From Sulfitobacter sp. SK012 (lineage in GTDB: Bacteria > Pseudomonadota > Alphaproteobacteria > Rhodobacterales > Rhodobacteraceae): DNA of 64,000 nucleotides. Positions 55,838-64,000 of this stretch are shown here, in pieces (the stretch's first letter is position 1; each line of letters begins with the position of its first letter). The notes under the pieces were generated by a model. It had not been told where the DNA came from. It was given only the letters and a program-made list of their open reading frames with translations, and ran no database searches. The stretch covers positions 62,001 to 126,000 of the forward strand of contig NZ_CP025804.1 of the NCBI RefSeq assembly GCF_003352085.1, written 5' to 3'. The position numbers were made by a program, and so were the translations under genes.

Positions 55838-56809
55838 ATGGACAAAATCCCTGATCAAAAACGCGCGGTACAGTATCTCTACCCGCCGGTCGATCCCTTT
55901 GACCAGCGGATGCTTGCCGTGGGCCAAGGGCATCAGATCTATGTTGAGCAATGTGGGAACCCGAAAGGCATCCCTGTTGTCGTGCTGCATGGGGGGCCCG
56001 GCGGCGGCTGTAGCCCGTCGATGCGGCGCTATTTTGATCCGGCAATTTTCCGAATTATCCTGTTTGATCAGCGAGGCTGTGGCCGTTCAGGTCCGCATGC
56101 ATCTGTTGTCGACAACACCACATGGCACCTTGTTGCGGATATCGAACTGATCCGCGAAACACTTCAGATCCACGACTGGATTGTTTTTGGCGGCAGTTGG
56201 GGCGCTACCTTGTCGTTGATCTATGCACAGGCCCATCCGGAGGCTGTTCGCCATCTTGTTCTGCGCGGCGTGTTCTTGATGACCCAAGCTGAGCTGGACT
56301 GGTTCTATGGCGGTGGCGCTGGGCGCTTTTGGCCAGAAGTCTGGGCGCGCTTTACTGCGTTGATTCCCAAAGAGGAACAGGATGATTTCATCGGTGCGTA
56401 CCATCGACGGCTGTTTTCTGGCGATACGCAGATTGAAACGCAGTATGCCCGTGCTTGGGCTGGCTGGGAAAATGCGCTTGCATCGATCCATTCGTCGGGG
56501 GGCATGTCGGAGGGGCCGGGAGAATATGCGCGTGCCTTTGCACGGCTAGAGAATCACTATTTCACCAATGCAGGCTTTCTTGACACAGACGGTCAAATCC
56601 TCGCGCAGATGGACCGGATTGCGCATATCCCGGGCGTTATTGTGCAGGGTCGCTATGATATGATCTGCCCACCAACGAGCGCTTATGAATTGGCGCAGGC
56701 TTGGCCCAATGCTGAGTTGAAAATGGTACGCAATGCCGGACATGCTCTTTCAGAGCCGGGCATCAGCGCAGAGCTGGTGCGCGCTATGGATCGGATCGGG
56801 CAGCAATGA
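55838..56809 (+). CDS. pip: Proline iminopeptidase
   Basis: 323 residues. Alpha/beta hydrolase of family S33 that removes N-terminal proline. HGGPGGG oxyanion motif, nucleophile Ser120 in [16 protein letters not shown], and the late Asp (RYDMICPP) and His (NAGHALSEP). Start at 55838 with AGGG upstream. The stop overlaps the following gene (ATGATG). Confidence 0.93.
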   Translation: MDKIPDQKRAVQYLYPPVDPFDQRMLAVGQGHQIYVEQCGNPKGIPVVVLHGGPGGGCSPSMRRYFDPAIFRIILFDQRGCGRSGPHASVVDNTTWHLVADIELIRETLQIHDWIVFGGSWGATLSLIYAQAHPEAVRHLVLRGVFLMTQAELDWFYGGGAGRFWPEVWARFTALIPKEEQDDFIGAYHRRLFSGDTQIETQYARAWAGWENALASIHSSGGMSEGPGEYARAFARLENHYFTNAGFLDTDGQILAQMDRIAHIPGVIVQGRYDMICPPTSAYELAQAWPNAELKMVRNAGHALSEPGISAELVRAMDRIGQQ

Positions 56810-57660
56810 TGCGCAAACCTTCCGTTGATCGCCGTGCGCTTTTTGCCAGTGGTGCAGCGGCAGCATTGCTGGCTGCGGCTGGCGTTTCGGCAGGACCCTT
56901 GCCACAGCAAGGCGGCAAGCTGCGGTTGGCTCTATCGGGAGCCTCTCGCAAGGACAGTTGGGCCAAGGGTGATGGCCTTTTTATGCAAGTTGCGCGCCTT
57001 GGCGTTGTCTTTGAAGCCCTGACTGAGGTTGCTGCCGATGGCACGCTGCGGCCGGAGTTGGCCACCGCATGGAACGCCAGTGCAGACAGCCGCACCTGGA
57101 GTTTTGATCTGCGCCGCGATGTGATGTTTCACGACGGTCATGCGTTTGGCGCTTCTGATGTTGTCGCAAGCTTGCGTCGCAGTATCGGGCCAGCTGCGAC
57201 GATAGAGGCCGAAGGACCCCAACGCGTGCGCGCGACATTGGATAGTCCTGACCCCGCATTTCCGTTCACCCTTGCGGCCCCGGCCCATGTGATCCGACCG
57301 GCCCATGCGCTGGACAAGGGGATTGGCACTGGCCTCTATCAACTAGTGCACTTCGCACCAGGCCAGCAATTGTTGGCGCAGCGCAGCCCGAACCATTGGA
57401 AGGACGGGCTAGCTGGCTGGTTTGACCGGATTGAACTGGTGTCGATCCCATCTGAAGCTGTACGTGTGCAAGCGCTGGCGGAATATCTTGTCGATGCCGT
57501 GGATCTGACAGACGGCACGCCACTCGCCATCTTTGATGACATCGCGGTGCATCTGGACGCCGGGCAAGCCGCTTCTCGTAGCATTGCAATGCCTGGAAAC
57601 ATCGGAACCCGGCACTCGATGGATGACCTACGAGCGGCGCAGCGCTGGTGGGCGGCCTAA
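56806..57660 (+). CDS. Short solute-binding-protein-like exported protein
   Basis: 284 residues. Tat-like signal (SVDRRALFASGAAAALLAAAG) followed by an SBP_bac_5 (peptide/nickel-binding) N-terminal region: FEALTEVAADGTLRPELATAWNASADSRTWSFDLRRDVMFHDG. Family members are about 500 residues, so roughly half is missing, yet there is no frame continuation after the stop and the C-terminus (DDLRAAQRWWAA) looks intact. No ABC permease or ATPase is near. It is translationally coupled to pip; peptide scavenging is a guess. Confidence 0.78.
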   Translation: MMRKPSVDRRALFASGAAAALLAAAGVSAGPLPQQGGKLRLALSGASRKDSWAKGDGLFMQVARLGVVFEALTEVAADGTLRPELATAWNASADSRTWSFDLRRDVMFHDGHAFGASDVVASLRRSIGPAATIEAEGPQRVRATLDSPDPAFPFTLAAPAHVIRPAHALDKGIGTGLYQLVHFAPGQQLLAQRSPNHWKDGLAGWFDRIELVSIPSEAVRVQALAEYLVDAVDLTDGTPLAIFDDIAVHLDAGQAASRSIAMPGNIGTRHSMDDLRAAQRWWAA

Positions 57661-57667
57661 CGAGGGG

Positions 57668-57696
57668 TTGCGGATTGGTGCGTGCTGGCCTATATG
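57668..57696 (+). promoter_or_regulatory. Candidate promoter of the rimP-nusA-infB operon
   Basis: TTGCGG (57668-57673), a 17-base spacer and TATATG (57691-57696). Transcription would begin near 57703, upstream of the hairpin at 57750, making that hairpin part of the leader. Confidence 0.35.
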
Positions 57697-57749
57697 CCCT
57701 ATAACAGCGGCGCGTTCGGGTCCAAACCAAACGCACCACCGAAATTCAC

Positions 57750-57773
57750 AACGGGCCGCGCGCCCGTTTTTTT
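57750..57773 (+). terminator. Intrinsic terminator or attenuator in front of rimP
   Basis: AACGGGC (57750-57756) and GCCCGTT (57762-57768) form a 7-bp stem with loop CGCGC, followed by five more T. It ends 26 bases before the rimP ATG, too close for a normal downstream promoter, so it either ends the pip unit with read-through or acts as a leader attenuator. Confidence 0.75.
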
Positions 57774-57798
57774 GTGCCTGAAAGCAACCACTGTACCC

Positions 57799-58374
57799 AT
57801 GAGCAACGACCTAATTGCCAAAGCCGCCATTGACCGTCGTATGGCCGAAATTATTACACCCGTGATCGAAGATCTGGGGTTTGAATTGGTGCGCGTTCGA
57901 TTGATGTCCGGCAAATCAACGATCCTGCAGATCATGGCGGATAAGCCTGAAGGTGGGATCGAAGTTGATGACTGCGCCAAGATTAGCACTGCTATTGGGG
58001 CGACACTGGATGTCGAAGACCCAATCTTGGATGAATACACGCTTGAGGTGTCTTCGCCCGGTATCGACCGCCCCTTGACCCGACTCAAGGATTTTGAAGC
58101 GTTCGAAGGGTATGAAGCAAAGATCGAAACGGGTAACCTGATTGATGGGCGCCGCCGCTTTAAAGGCGAGCTGGCGGGAATCGAGGGTGACGAGGTTCTG
58201 ATCAATGTCGAAGAAGGCACAATTGGACTAAAGTTCGACTGGTTGTCAGATGCCAAACTGGTGCTGACGGAAGACCTGATCAAGGAAATGCTGCGCCAGC
58301 GCAAAGCTGCGGGCTTAATCGACGAAGACAAATTTGATGAGATCCAGACAGAGTCTGGCGAGGGAGACGAATAA
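57799..58374 (+). CDS. rimP: RimP, 30S ribosome maturation factor
   Basis: 191 residues. Assists late 30S assembly. [42 protein letters not shown] and [17 protein letters not shown] are diagnostic; the C-terminal SH3-like part follows with an acidic tail. Start at 57799 (MSNDLIAK) fits; the frame is open upstream to 57682 but crosses the hairpin. It has a poor Shine-Dalgarno. The nusA ATG follows the TAA at once. Confidence 0.93.
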   Translation: MSNDLIAKAAIDRRMAEIITPVIEDLGFELVRVRLMSGKSTILQIMADKPEGGIEVDDCAKISTAIGATLDVEDPILDEYTLEVSSPGIDRPLTRLKDFEAFEGYEAKIETGNLIDGRRRFKGELAGIEGDEVLINVEEGTIGLKFDWLSDAKLVLTEDLIKEMLRQRKAAGLIDEDKFDEIQTESGEGDE

Positions 58375-60000
58375 ATGGCCATTACATCTGCCAACCAGCT
58401 GGAGTTGCTGCAAACCGCTGAGGCTGTTGCCCGCGAAAAGATGATCGACCCTGGTCTGGTTATCGAAGCGATGGAAGAATCGCTCGCCCGCGCTGCAAAG
58501 TCACGCTACGGCGCAGAAATGGACATTCGCGTTCATATCGATCGCAAGACTGGCCGCGCAAAATTTACCCGCGTGCGTACTGTGGTCGAAGAATCTGAAC
58601 TGGAAAACTATCAGTCAGAATTCACTGTTGAGCAGGCCAAAGAATATATGGACAGCCCCGAAGTAGGGCAGGAATTTATCGAAGAAGTGCCACCCGTTGA
58701 AATGGGCCGGATCGCGGCGCAGTCAGCCAAGCAGGTCATTCTCCAGAAGGTGCGCGAAGCAGAGCGCGACCGTCAGTACGAGGAATTCAAGGATCGTGCA
58801 GGCTCGATCATCAACGGTTTGGTCAAACGCGAAGAATACGGCAATGTCATTGTTGATGTGGGTGCAGGCGAAGCGATTTTGCGCCGCAACGAAAAGATTG
58901 GCCGCGAATCTTACCGTCCTAACGACCGCATCCGTGTCTACATCAAGGATGTGCGTCGCGAGCAGCGCGGCCCGCAGATCTTCTTGTCGCGCACGGCACC
59001 TGAATTCATGGCCGAGCTCTTTAAGATGGAAGTGCCCGAAATTTACGATGGCATCATCGAGATCAAAGCTGTTGCCCGCGATCCAGGCTCACGTGCCAAG
59101 ATTGCCGTGATTTCTTATGATGGCTCCATTGATCCTGTAGGTGCCTGTGTTGGTATGCGTGGCTCTCGTGTTCAGGCAGTCGTGAACGAGCTTCAGGGCG
59201 AAAAGATCGACATTATTCCGTGGAATGAAGATCAGCCAACGTTCCTTGTGAACGCGCTGCAGCCTGCTGAAGTTTCCAAAGTTGTTCTGGATGAAGAAGC
59301 CGGTAAAATCGAAGTGGTTGTTCCAGAAGAGCAGTTGAGCCTTGCGATTGGTCGCCGTGGTCAAAACGTGCGTCTGGCAAGCCAGCTCACGGGCCTCGAC
59401 ATTGATATTATGACCGAAGAGCAGGAAAGCTCGCGCCGGCAGGCAGAATTTGAACTGCGCACGAAGCTCTTTATGGATAACCTTGATCTGGACGAGTTCT
59501 TTGCTCAGCTGCTGGTGTCGGAAGGGTTCACGAACCTTGAGGAAGTAGCTTATGTCGAAGTAGGTGAATTGCTGGTCATCGACGGTGTTGATGAAGCAAC
59601 TGCTGGCGAATTGCAGGCGCGCGCCCGTGATGTGCTAGAAGCACAGAACAAGGCGGCGCTGGATGCTGCTCGTGCCTTGGGTGTAGAGGACAGCCTTATT
59701 GAATTTGAGGGTCTGACACCCCAGATGATTGAAGCGCTGGCCAATGATGATGTAAAAACCCTCGAAGATTTCGCAACCTGTGCGGATTGGGAACTGGCCG
59801 GTGGTTGGACAACAGAAAATGGGGAGCGGGTCAAAGATGATGGCACGCTTGAGCCGTTTGACCTGAGCCTTGAGGATGCACAAAAGATGATTATGACGGC
59901 CCGCGTTTTGTTGGGTTGGGTTGATCCGGCGGAACTTGAGGCGCAAAACGCCGAAAGCGAAGAAGGTCACGACGAAGTAGAAGAGGAAGCCGAGGCCTGA
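58375..60000 (+). CDS. nusA: NusA, transcription elongation and termination factor
   Basis: 541 residues. Binds RNA polymerase and nascent RNA. N-terminal polymerase-binding domain (about 1-130), S1 domain (NGLVKREEYGNVIVDVG region), two KH domains (VGACVGMRGSRVQAVVNEL and AIGRRGQNVRLASQLTG) and two helix-hairpin-helix repeats in the C-terminus, with a strongly acidic tail. Its own operon leader is a plausible target of its activity. Confidence 0.96.
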   Translation: MAITSANQLELLQTAEAVAREKMIDPGLVIEAMEESLARAAKSRYGAEMDIRVHIDRKTGRAKFTRVRTVVEESELENYQSEFTVEQAKEYMDSPEVGQEFIEEVPPVEMGRIAAQSAKQVILQKVREAERDRQYEEFKDRAGSIINGLVKREEYGNVIVDVGAGEAILRRNEKIGRESYRPNDRIRVYIKDVRREQRGPQIFLSRTAPEFMAELFKMEVPEIYDGIIEIKAVARDPGSRAKIAVISYDGSIDPVGACVGMRGSRVQAVVNELQGEKIDIIPWNEDQPTFLVNALQPAEVSKVVLDEEAGKIEVVVPEEQLSLAIGRRGQNVRLASQLTGLDIDIMTEEQESSRRQAEFELRTKLFMDNLDLDEFFAQLLVSEGFTNLEEVAYVEVGELLVIDGVDEATAGELQARARDVLEAQNKAALDAARALGVEDSLIEFEGLTPQMIEALANDDVKTLEDFATCADWELAGGWTTENGERVKDDGTLEPFDLSLEDAQKMIMTARVLLGWVDPAELEAQNAESEEGHDEVEEEAEA

Positions 60001-60022
60001 TCGCAGGTCTCGGGAATACCGG

Positions 60023-60643
60023 ATGGGACGCGGAGGCGCTCAAAAAGACCGCGAGGATGGTCCAGTACGCAAATGCATCGCTACAGGCGAGGCTCAGCCG
60101 ACGCATGGCTTGGTTCGATTTGTAGTCGGACCCGAAGGGCAGGTTGTGCCGGACATTCTGGCGAAACTGCCGGGTCGTGGTATTTGGGTGTCGGCGGATC
60201 GTGCTGCACTTGAGCTGGCCGTTAAGAAAGGCCTGTTTTCGCGCAGTGCGAAACAACCGGTCAAAGTGCCAGAAGATCTGGTGGACGAAGTAGAAAAGCA
60301 GTTGGCCAGACGCGTGGTCGATCTGATCTCGATGCAGCGCAAGGCCGGAAAAGCCGTAGCGGGCTATGAGAAGGTCAAAGGCTGGCTGCAAATGGAAGAA
60401 GCCGAAGTTCTGGTACAGGCCGTAGATGGCTCAGGGCGGGGCAAATCGAAACTAAGTACGCCGCATTACGGTCATTATATTGGCTGGCTAACGGCAGATG
60501 AATTGGGTTTGGCATTCGGCCGCCAAACTGTGATACATGGGGCGCTCGCCTCTGGTGGACTCACGCAACGTGTTGTAGAGGAAGCCAATCGACTAAAGGG
60601 CGTACGCGTAAACGAGGCTGGCAAGGGCCAGCCGAAAGGATAG
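60023..60643 (+). CDS. YlxR-family RNA-binding protein with L7Ae-like domain
   Basis: 206 residues. The YlxR/DUF448 part (about 10-90) has RKCIATGEAQPTHGLVRFVV and PGRGIWVSADRAALELAVKK. The second half (about 95-200) resembles an L7Ae/L30e-type fold (ISMQRKAGKAVAGYEKVKGWL). Fusion of the two is common in alphaproteobacteria between nusA and infB. Probably binds RNA; exact role unsettled. Confidence 0.9.
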   Translation: MGRGGAQKDREDGPVRKCIATGEAQPTHGLVRFVVGPEGQVVPDILAKLPGRGIWVSADRAALELAVKKGLFSRSAKQPVKVPEDLVDEVEKQLARRVVDLISMQRKAGKAVAGYEKVKGWLQMEEAEVLVQAVDGSGRGKSKLSTPHYGHYIGWLTADELGLAFGRQTVIHGALASGGLTQRVVEEANRLKGVRVNEAGKGQPKG

Positions 60644-60652
60644 ACGAGCTAA

Positions 60653-63130
60653 ATGAGCGATAGTGACGGCAAGAAAACATTGGGTCTGCGCGGCGCGCCT
60701 GCGCGTCCGAGCAACGTAAAGCAAAGCTTTAGCCATGGGCGGACCAAGAACGTTGTAGTCGAAACCAAACGCAAGCGCGTTGTGGTCCCGAAACCTGGTG
60801 GCCAAAAGCCATCTGGTCCGGGAGCCGGTCCCGTTGGTGACCCCTCCAAGCGTCCCGCCGGTATCACTGATGCCGAAATGGATCGCCGTCTGAAGGCAGT
60901 TCAGGCTGCTAAGGCCCGCGAGACCGTAGAGGCCGCCAAGCGTGAAGCAGATGAAAAAGCCCGCGCTGAAGACCGCGAGCGCCGTCGTGCTGAGATTGAC
61001 GCCAAAGAGGCTGCCGAGCGTGAGCGCGAAGAAAGCCTGAAGGCAAAGGCACTAGAAGATGCGCGTCGCAAGGACGAAGCGGAAGCCGCAACGCAAGCCG
61101 CTGCTGCCCCAGCTCAACCTGCGGCCGTCAAGCAGCAGCCTAATAAGGCACTGCCTGCATCGCCTGTGCGTAAAACAGATCGTGACCGCGAGGACACCGA
61201 CAAGCGCAACCGTCAAAACGAAGACAACCGTCGCTCAGGTAAGCTGACGCTGAACCAAGCGTTGTCTGGCCGCGAAGGTGGCCGTCAGCTGTCTATGGCG
61301 CAGATGAAGCGTAAGCAGGAGCGTGCCCGTCAAAAGGCCGTTGGCGGCAATGTTGAGCGTGAAAAGATCGTGCGCAACGTGAATTTGCCGCCAGCGATTG
61401 TGGTTTCTGAGCTCGCCATTCGGATGGCCGAAAAAACCGGTGCTGTCGTTAAGGCGCTGATGAACAACGGCTTGATGGTTACGCAGAACGAAACAATTGA
61501 TGCGGACACAGCGGAGCTGATCATCGAGGAATTCGGCCACAAGGTTGTACGCGTTTCCGATGCAGACGTCGAAGATGTGATCAAAGTGATCGATGATGAC
61601 GAGAAGGACCTGCAGCCACGTCCGCCCGTTATTACGATTATGGGCCACGTCGACCACGGCAAGACATCGCTGCTTGACGCCATCCGAAATGCTAAAGTTG
61701 TCGCTGGCGAAGCTGGCGGGATCACGCAGCATATCGGGGCCTATCAGGTAACCACCGATACTGGTGCAGTGCTGTCGTTCCTCGATACGCCGGGCCACGC
61801 GGCCTTTACCTCTATGCGCTCACGCGGCGCTCAGGTGACGGACATTGTCGTTCTGGTTGTCGCAGCCGATGACGCTGTGATGCCGCAGACCATCGAAGCG
61901 ATCAACCACGCAAAAGCGGCGAAAGTGCCAATGATTGTGGCGATCAACAAGATCGACCGCCCTGCTGCGAATGCCCAGAAAGTTCGGACAGATTTGCTTC
62001 AGCATGAAGTGGTCGTGGAACAGATGTCTGGTGAAGTTCAGGACGTCGAAGTTTCTGCTGTAACGGGTCAAGGCTTGGATCAGCTGCTTGAGGCGATTGC
62101 GCTGCAGTCCGAATTGCTTGAACTGAAAGCAAACCCGGACCGGGCTGCGATTGGTGCCGTGATTGAAGCACAACTCGACGTCGGCCGTGGCCCTGTAGCG
62201 ACGGTTCTGATCCAGAACGGTACACTGCGCCAAGGTGATATCTTTGTTGTGGGTGAGCAGTACGGTAAGGTTCGTGCGCTGATCAACGACCAAGGTGAGC
62301 GCGTCAAAGAGGCCGGACCATCCGTCCCTGTTGAGGTTCTTGGCCTGAACGGCACACCCGAAGCCGGCGATGTGCTGAGCGTGACTGAAACCGAAGCTCA
62401 GGCGCGTGAAATCGCGGAATACCGTGCAAACGCCGCCAAAGACAAGCGCGCAGCAGCCGGTGCAGCAACGACGCTGGAACAGCTGATGGCGAATGCCAAG
62501 GCGAACGAAGACGTTTCCGAACTGCCTATTCTGATCAAAGCGGACGTGCAGGGTTCTGCCGAAGCAATTGTTCAGGCGATGGAGAAAATCGGCAACGATG
62601 AGGTTCGCGTGCGCGTGCTCCACTCCGGTGTGGGCGCGATCACAGAGACTGACGTCGGTTTGGCCGAAGCGTCTGGCGCGCCAATCATGGGCTTTAATGT
62701 CCGTGCAAATGCGTCTGCTCGGAATACGGCAAACCAAAAGAGCGTAGAGATTCGCTACTATTCAGTGATCTATGATTTGGTCGATGATGTGAAAGCAGCC
62801 GCAAGCGGCCTGTTGAGCAACGAGATCAAGGAAAACTTCATCGGGTATGCAAACATCAAAGAGGTGTTCAAGGTTACCGGTGTTGGCAAAGTTGCTGGGT
62901 GTTTGGTCACTGAGGGCGTTGCACGTCGCTCTGCCGGTGTGCGCCTGCTGCGCGACAATGTGGTGATCCACGAAGGTACGCTGAAGACACTCAAGCGCTT
63001 CAAAGATGAAGTACCTGAAGTGCAATCTGGCCAAGAGTGCGGCATGGCATTTGAGAACTACGATGATATTCGCCCTGGCGATGTTATCGAGATTTTTGAG
63101 CGCGAAGAAGTGACACGCACGCTGAGCTAA
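60653..63130 (+). CDS. infB: Translation initiation factor IF-2
   Basis: 825 residues. GTPase that places initiator tRNA on the 30S subunit. A long charged, Ala/Lys/Glu/Arg-rich N-terminus (about 1-240) ends at the IF2-N domain ([20 protein letters not shown]). The G domain near residue 330 has [22 protein letters not shown] and NKID. Domains II, III and C2 follow, ending [11 protein letters not shown]. Last gene of the operon, followed by a strong terminator. Confidence 0.97.
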   Translation: MSDSDGKKTLGLRGAPARPSNVKQSFSHGRTKNVVVETKRKRVVVPKPGGQKPSGPGAGPVGDPSKRPAGITDAEMDRRLKAVQAAKARETVEAAKREADEKARAEDRERRRAEIDAKEAAEREREESLKAKALEDARRKDEAEAATQAAAAPAQPAAVKQQPNKALPASPVRKTDRDREDTDKRNRQNEDNRRSGKLTLNQALSGREGGRQLSMAQMKRKQERARQKAVGGNVEREKIVRNVNLPPAIVVSELAIRMAEKTGAVVKALMNNGLMVTQNETIDADTAELIIEEFGHKVVRVSDADVEDVIKVIDDDEKDLQPRPPVITIMGHVDHGKTSLLDAIRNAKVVAGEAGGITQHIGAYQVTTDTGAVLSFLDTPGHAAFTSMRSRGAQVTDIVVLVVAADDAVMPQTIEAINHAKAAKVPMIVAINKIDRPAANAQKVRTDLLQHEVVVEQMSGEVQDVEVSAVTGQGLDQLLEAIALQSELLELKANPDRAAIGAVIEAQLDVGRGPVATVLIQNGTLRQGDIFVVGEQYGKVRALINDQGERVKEAGPSVPVEVLGLNGTPEAGDVLSVTETEAQAREIAEYRANAAKDKRAAAGAATTLEQLMANAKANEDVSELPILIKADVQGSAEAIVQAMEKIGNDEVRVRVLHSGVGAITETDVGLAEASGAPIMGFNVRANASARNTANQKSVEIRYYSVIYDLVDDVKAAASGLLSNEIKENFIGYANIKEVFKVTGVGKVAGCLVTEGVARRSAGVRLLRDNVVIHEGTLKTLKRFKDEVPEVQSGQECGMAFENYDDIRPGDVIEIFEREEVTRTLS

Positions 63131-63150
63131 ATCGCTGACCATTAGACATG

Positions 63151-63184
63151 AAAAAGGGGACGGTGTTAAAGCCGTCCCCTTTTT
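63151..63184. terminator. Strong intrinsic terminator of the rimP-infB operon
   Basis: AAAAAGGGGACGG (63151-63163) pairs over 13 bases with CCGTCCCCTTTTT (63172-63184), loop of 8. It has A- and T-runs on both flanks and so may also serve the convergent small gene. Confidence 0.9.
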
Positions 63185-63202
63185 GCTGACCAATTTGTCA
63201 GA

Positions 63203-63337
63203 TCAATTTTTCTTTGAGACCGGAATACCGGAATATACTGTGTCGTTTACCTGAACGGAGATACGTCCGTCAGGCATTGAGCGAACAAAAATACCCTGAA
63301 CGGATACGCAGCTACCCAACGCGATTGTACGAAGCAT
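63203..63337 (-). CDS. 44-residue small protein
   Basis: An ATG at 63337 preceded by GGAGGAGATGAC opens a 44-codon frame ending TGA at 63203, close to a terminator. The peptide (MLRTIALGSCVSVQG..., then SMPDGRISVQVND and YSGIPVSKKN) has one Cys (Cys10), no charge-rich run and a predicted beta character; VSVQG and ISVQV repeat. No family recognised. The strong Shine-Dalgarno and the 3' terminator make it a probable real gene. Confidence 0.6.
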   Translation of the reverse strand: MLRTIALGSCVSVQGIFVRSMPDGRISVQVNDTVYSGIPVSKKN

Positions 63338-63461
63338 GTCATCTCCTCCCCAGAATGTGACTAATGACCACTCTAGGCCTCATTGTTAACTAATCCAGAA
63401 CAATCGTTGTAGAATCGCGAAATTAGCCAGGTGATTTTGTAATTATATTTCGCCAGAGATT

Positions 63462-63860
63462 CTACAGCCAGTCGCGTAGGACAGAGATCAATGGAATGTC
63501 AGCCGCGGGCATGGGATAATCGCGCATCTGGTTGGGCCGTACCCACTTCAATGTTTGGCCCTCTTTGGGCTGCGGGGTTCCGTCCCACTTGCGGCACGCA
63601 AAAAGCGGCATAAGCAGATGAAAATCATCATAACTGTGACTGGCAAAGGTCAGCGGTGCGAGGCAAGATGACCAGGTATCAATCCCCAACTCTTCGTGCA
63701 GTTCGCGGATCAGGGCCGCTTCGGGTGTTTCTCCTGGCTCCACTTTCCCACCGGGAAATTCCCACAAACCGGCCATCGATTTACCCTCAGGGCGTTGGGC
63801 CAGCAGCACCCGCCCATCCGGGTCAATCAGCGCAACAGCAGAGACGAGGACGATCTTCAT
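63462..63860 (-). CDS. mutT: MutT, 8-oxo-dGTP diphosphatase (Nudix)
   Basis: 132 residues. Removes oxidised dGTP from the nucleotide pool. Opening MKIVLVSAVALIDPDGRVLLAQRPEGKSMAGLWEFPGG and Nudix box GGKVEPGETPEAALIRELHEELGI are typical of MutT. ATG at 63860 lies 7 bases after the argJ stop with GGAA close by; an in-frame ATG at 63905 would overlap argJ by 38 bases and adds an unrelated N-terminus. Confidence 0.92.
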   Translation of the reverse strand: MKIVLVSAVALIDPDGRVLLAQRPEGKSMAGLWEFPGGKVEPGETPEAALIRELHEELGIDTWSSCLAPLTFASHSYDDFHLLMPLFACRKWDGTPQPKEGQTLKWVRPNQMRDYPMPAADIPLISVLRDWL

Positions 63861-63867
63861 TTCCGAT

Positions 63868-64000
63868 CTAAGACCGGTAATCGGCGTTGATTGAGATATA
63901 TCCATGGGTCAAATCACACGTCCAAACGGTGGATTTTCCTGAGCCCAAACCGAGATCAATCGAAATAACAATGTTCTCTTCCTTCATGTGCGCTGCGGCG
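63868..64000 (-). CDS. argJ: ArgJ, glutamate N-acetyltransferase (3' end only; cut by window edge)
   Basis: The last 43 residues of a minus-strand frame that enters from beyond base 64000: [20 protein letters not shown] then [14 protein letters not shown] and a TAG. This DLTHGYI.IN.DYRS C-terminus is characteristic of ArgJ, the bifunctional ornithine acetyltransferase of arginine synthesis. Precedes mutT in the same direction. Confidence 0.88.
   Translation of the reverse strand, partial: AAAHMKEENIVISIDLGLGSGKSTVWTCDLTHGYISINADYRS

Noticed and set aside
57676..57738. tRNA-like element with 8-bp acceptor-like arms ending in ACCA
   Set aside because: Only about 61 bases, with no D or anticodon arm and no T-loop consensus; kept only as an inverted repeat.
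57661..57749. Frameshifted continuation of the short solute-binding-like gene
   Set aside because: No downstream frame resembles the C-terminal lobe, and the segment carries a promoter-like and hairpin sequence instead.
61820..62737. 305-codon minus-strand frame opposite infB
   Set aside because: Shadow of a strongly conserved infB G domain; composition and lack of start signals show it is not a gene. The same holds for long antisense frames in hslU, maeB, dnaQ and cca-region genes.
1..64000. CRISPR arrays, insertion sequences, prophage or defence islands
   Set aside because: No spaced direct repeats, transposase, integrase or phage genes; operon order and start signals are uniform through the window.

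Overview
The window is a gene-dense stretch of ordinary chromosome from an alphaproteobacterium, most likely a member of the Rhodobacterales (Roseobacter group). The assignment rests on gene content and order: addB-addA-trxA, hslVU, an smr-mltA-Tim44 block, fxsA and secB, dnaQ-coaE-aroE-maf, then hemJ-rho-mnmE-mnmG-rsmG-parA-parB, hrcA-grpE and rimP-nusA-ylxR-infB. HslV has the alphaproteobacterial short propeptide, protoporphyrinogen oxidation is by HemJ, and there is a REC-PP2C regulator of the RbaY type. I see no mobile element, prophage, CRISPR array, rRNA or tRNA. Nearly all genes are housekeeping and many overlap by 1 to 8 bases (ATGA or TGATG junctions).

Layout. 1-16.3 kb: recombination nuclease AddAB (addB cut by the window edge), thioredoxin, an orphan capsule-glycosyltransferase-like gene, the HslVU protease, an MFS transporter, then Smr/MltA/Tim44-domain, FxsA, SecB and the leftward set dnaQ-coaE-aroE-maf. 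16.3-16.7 kb: the only gene-free stretch over 300 bases. It carries one perfect and four near-perfect DnaA boxes plus AT-rich DNA, and is best read as the chromosomal origin oriC. 16.7-24 kb: rightward hemJ, rho (preceded by a small overlapping leader ORF), mnmE, mnmG, rsmG, parA, parB. Two perfect 16-bp parS sites lie here, one on the mnmG start codon and one inside rsmG, so origin, centromere and partition genes sit within 8 kb. 24-28.3 kb: leftward hemW-rdgB-rph, divergent from hrcA-grpE.

28.3-43.5 kb: mutS, malic enzyme plus a PfkB kinase, exported MsrA, argG, ilvA, an SDR, a divergent Hpt and REC-PP2C pair (signalling), two Nudix hydrolases, Hsp33 and CCA-adding enzyme. 43.5-50.8 kb: a tandem pair of ABC exporter half-transporters, an RNA m5U methyltransferase, and a cell-envelope group (lipoprotein L,D-transpeptidase, CAP lipoprotein, Tat-exported L,D-transpeptidase, small exported protein). 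50.8-57.7 kb: hemH, a methyltransferase, comF, grxC, a nitrilase-family amidase, a MarR regulator, ubiG, a proline iminopeptidase and a short solute-binding-like protein. 57.7-63.2 kb: the rimP-nusA-ylxR-infB operon, with what looks like a transcription attenuator just before rimP. The right end has a 44-residue small protein, mutT and the 3' end of argJ.

I found no convincing new multi-gene system. The parts most worth a second look are regulatory or architectural: oriC, the two coding-region parS sites, the rho leader ORF, the rimP-nusA attenuator, a heat-shock-type promoter before hslV, and small-protein genes. Start sites were chosen by family N-termini, Shine-Dalgarno spacing and overlap with upstream stops; no database search was run.
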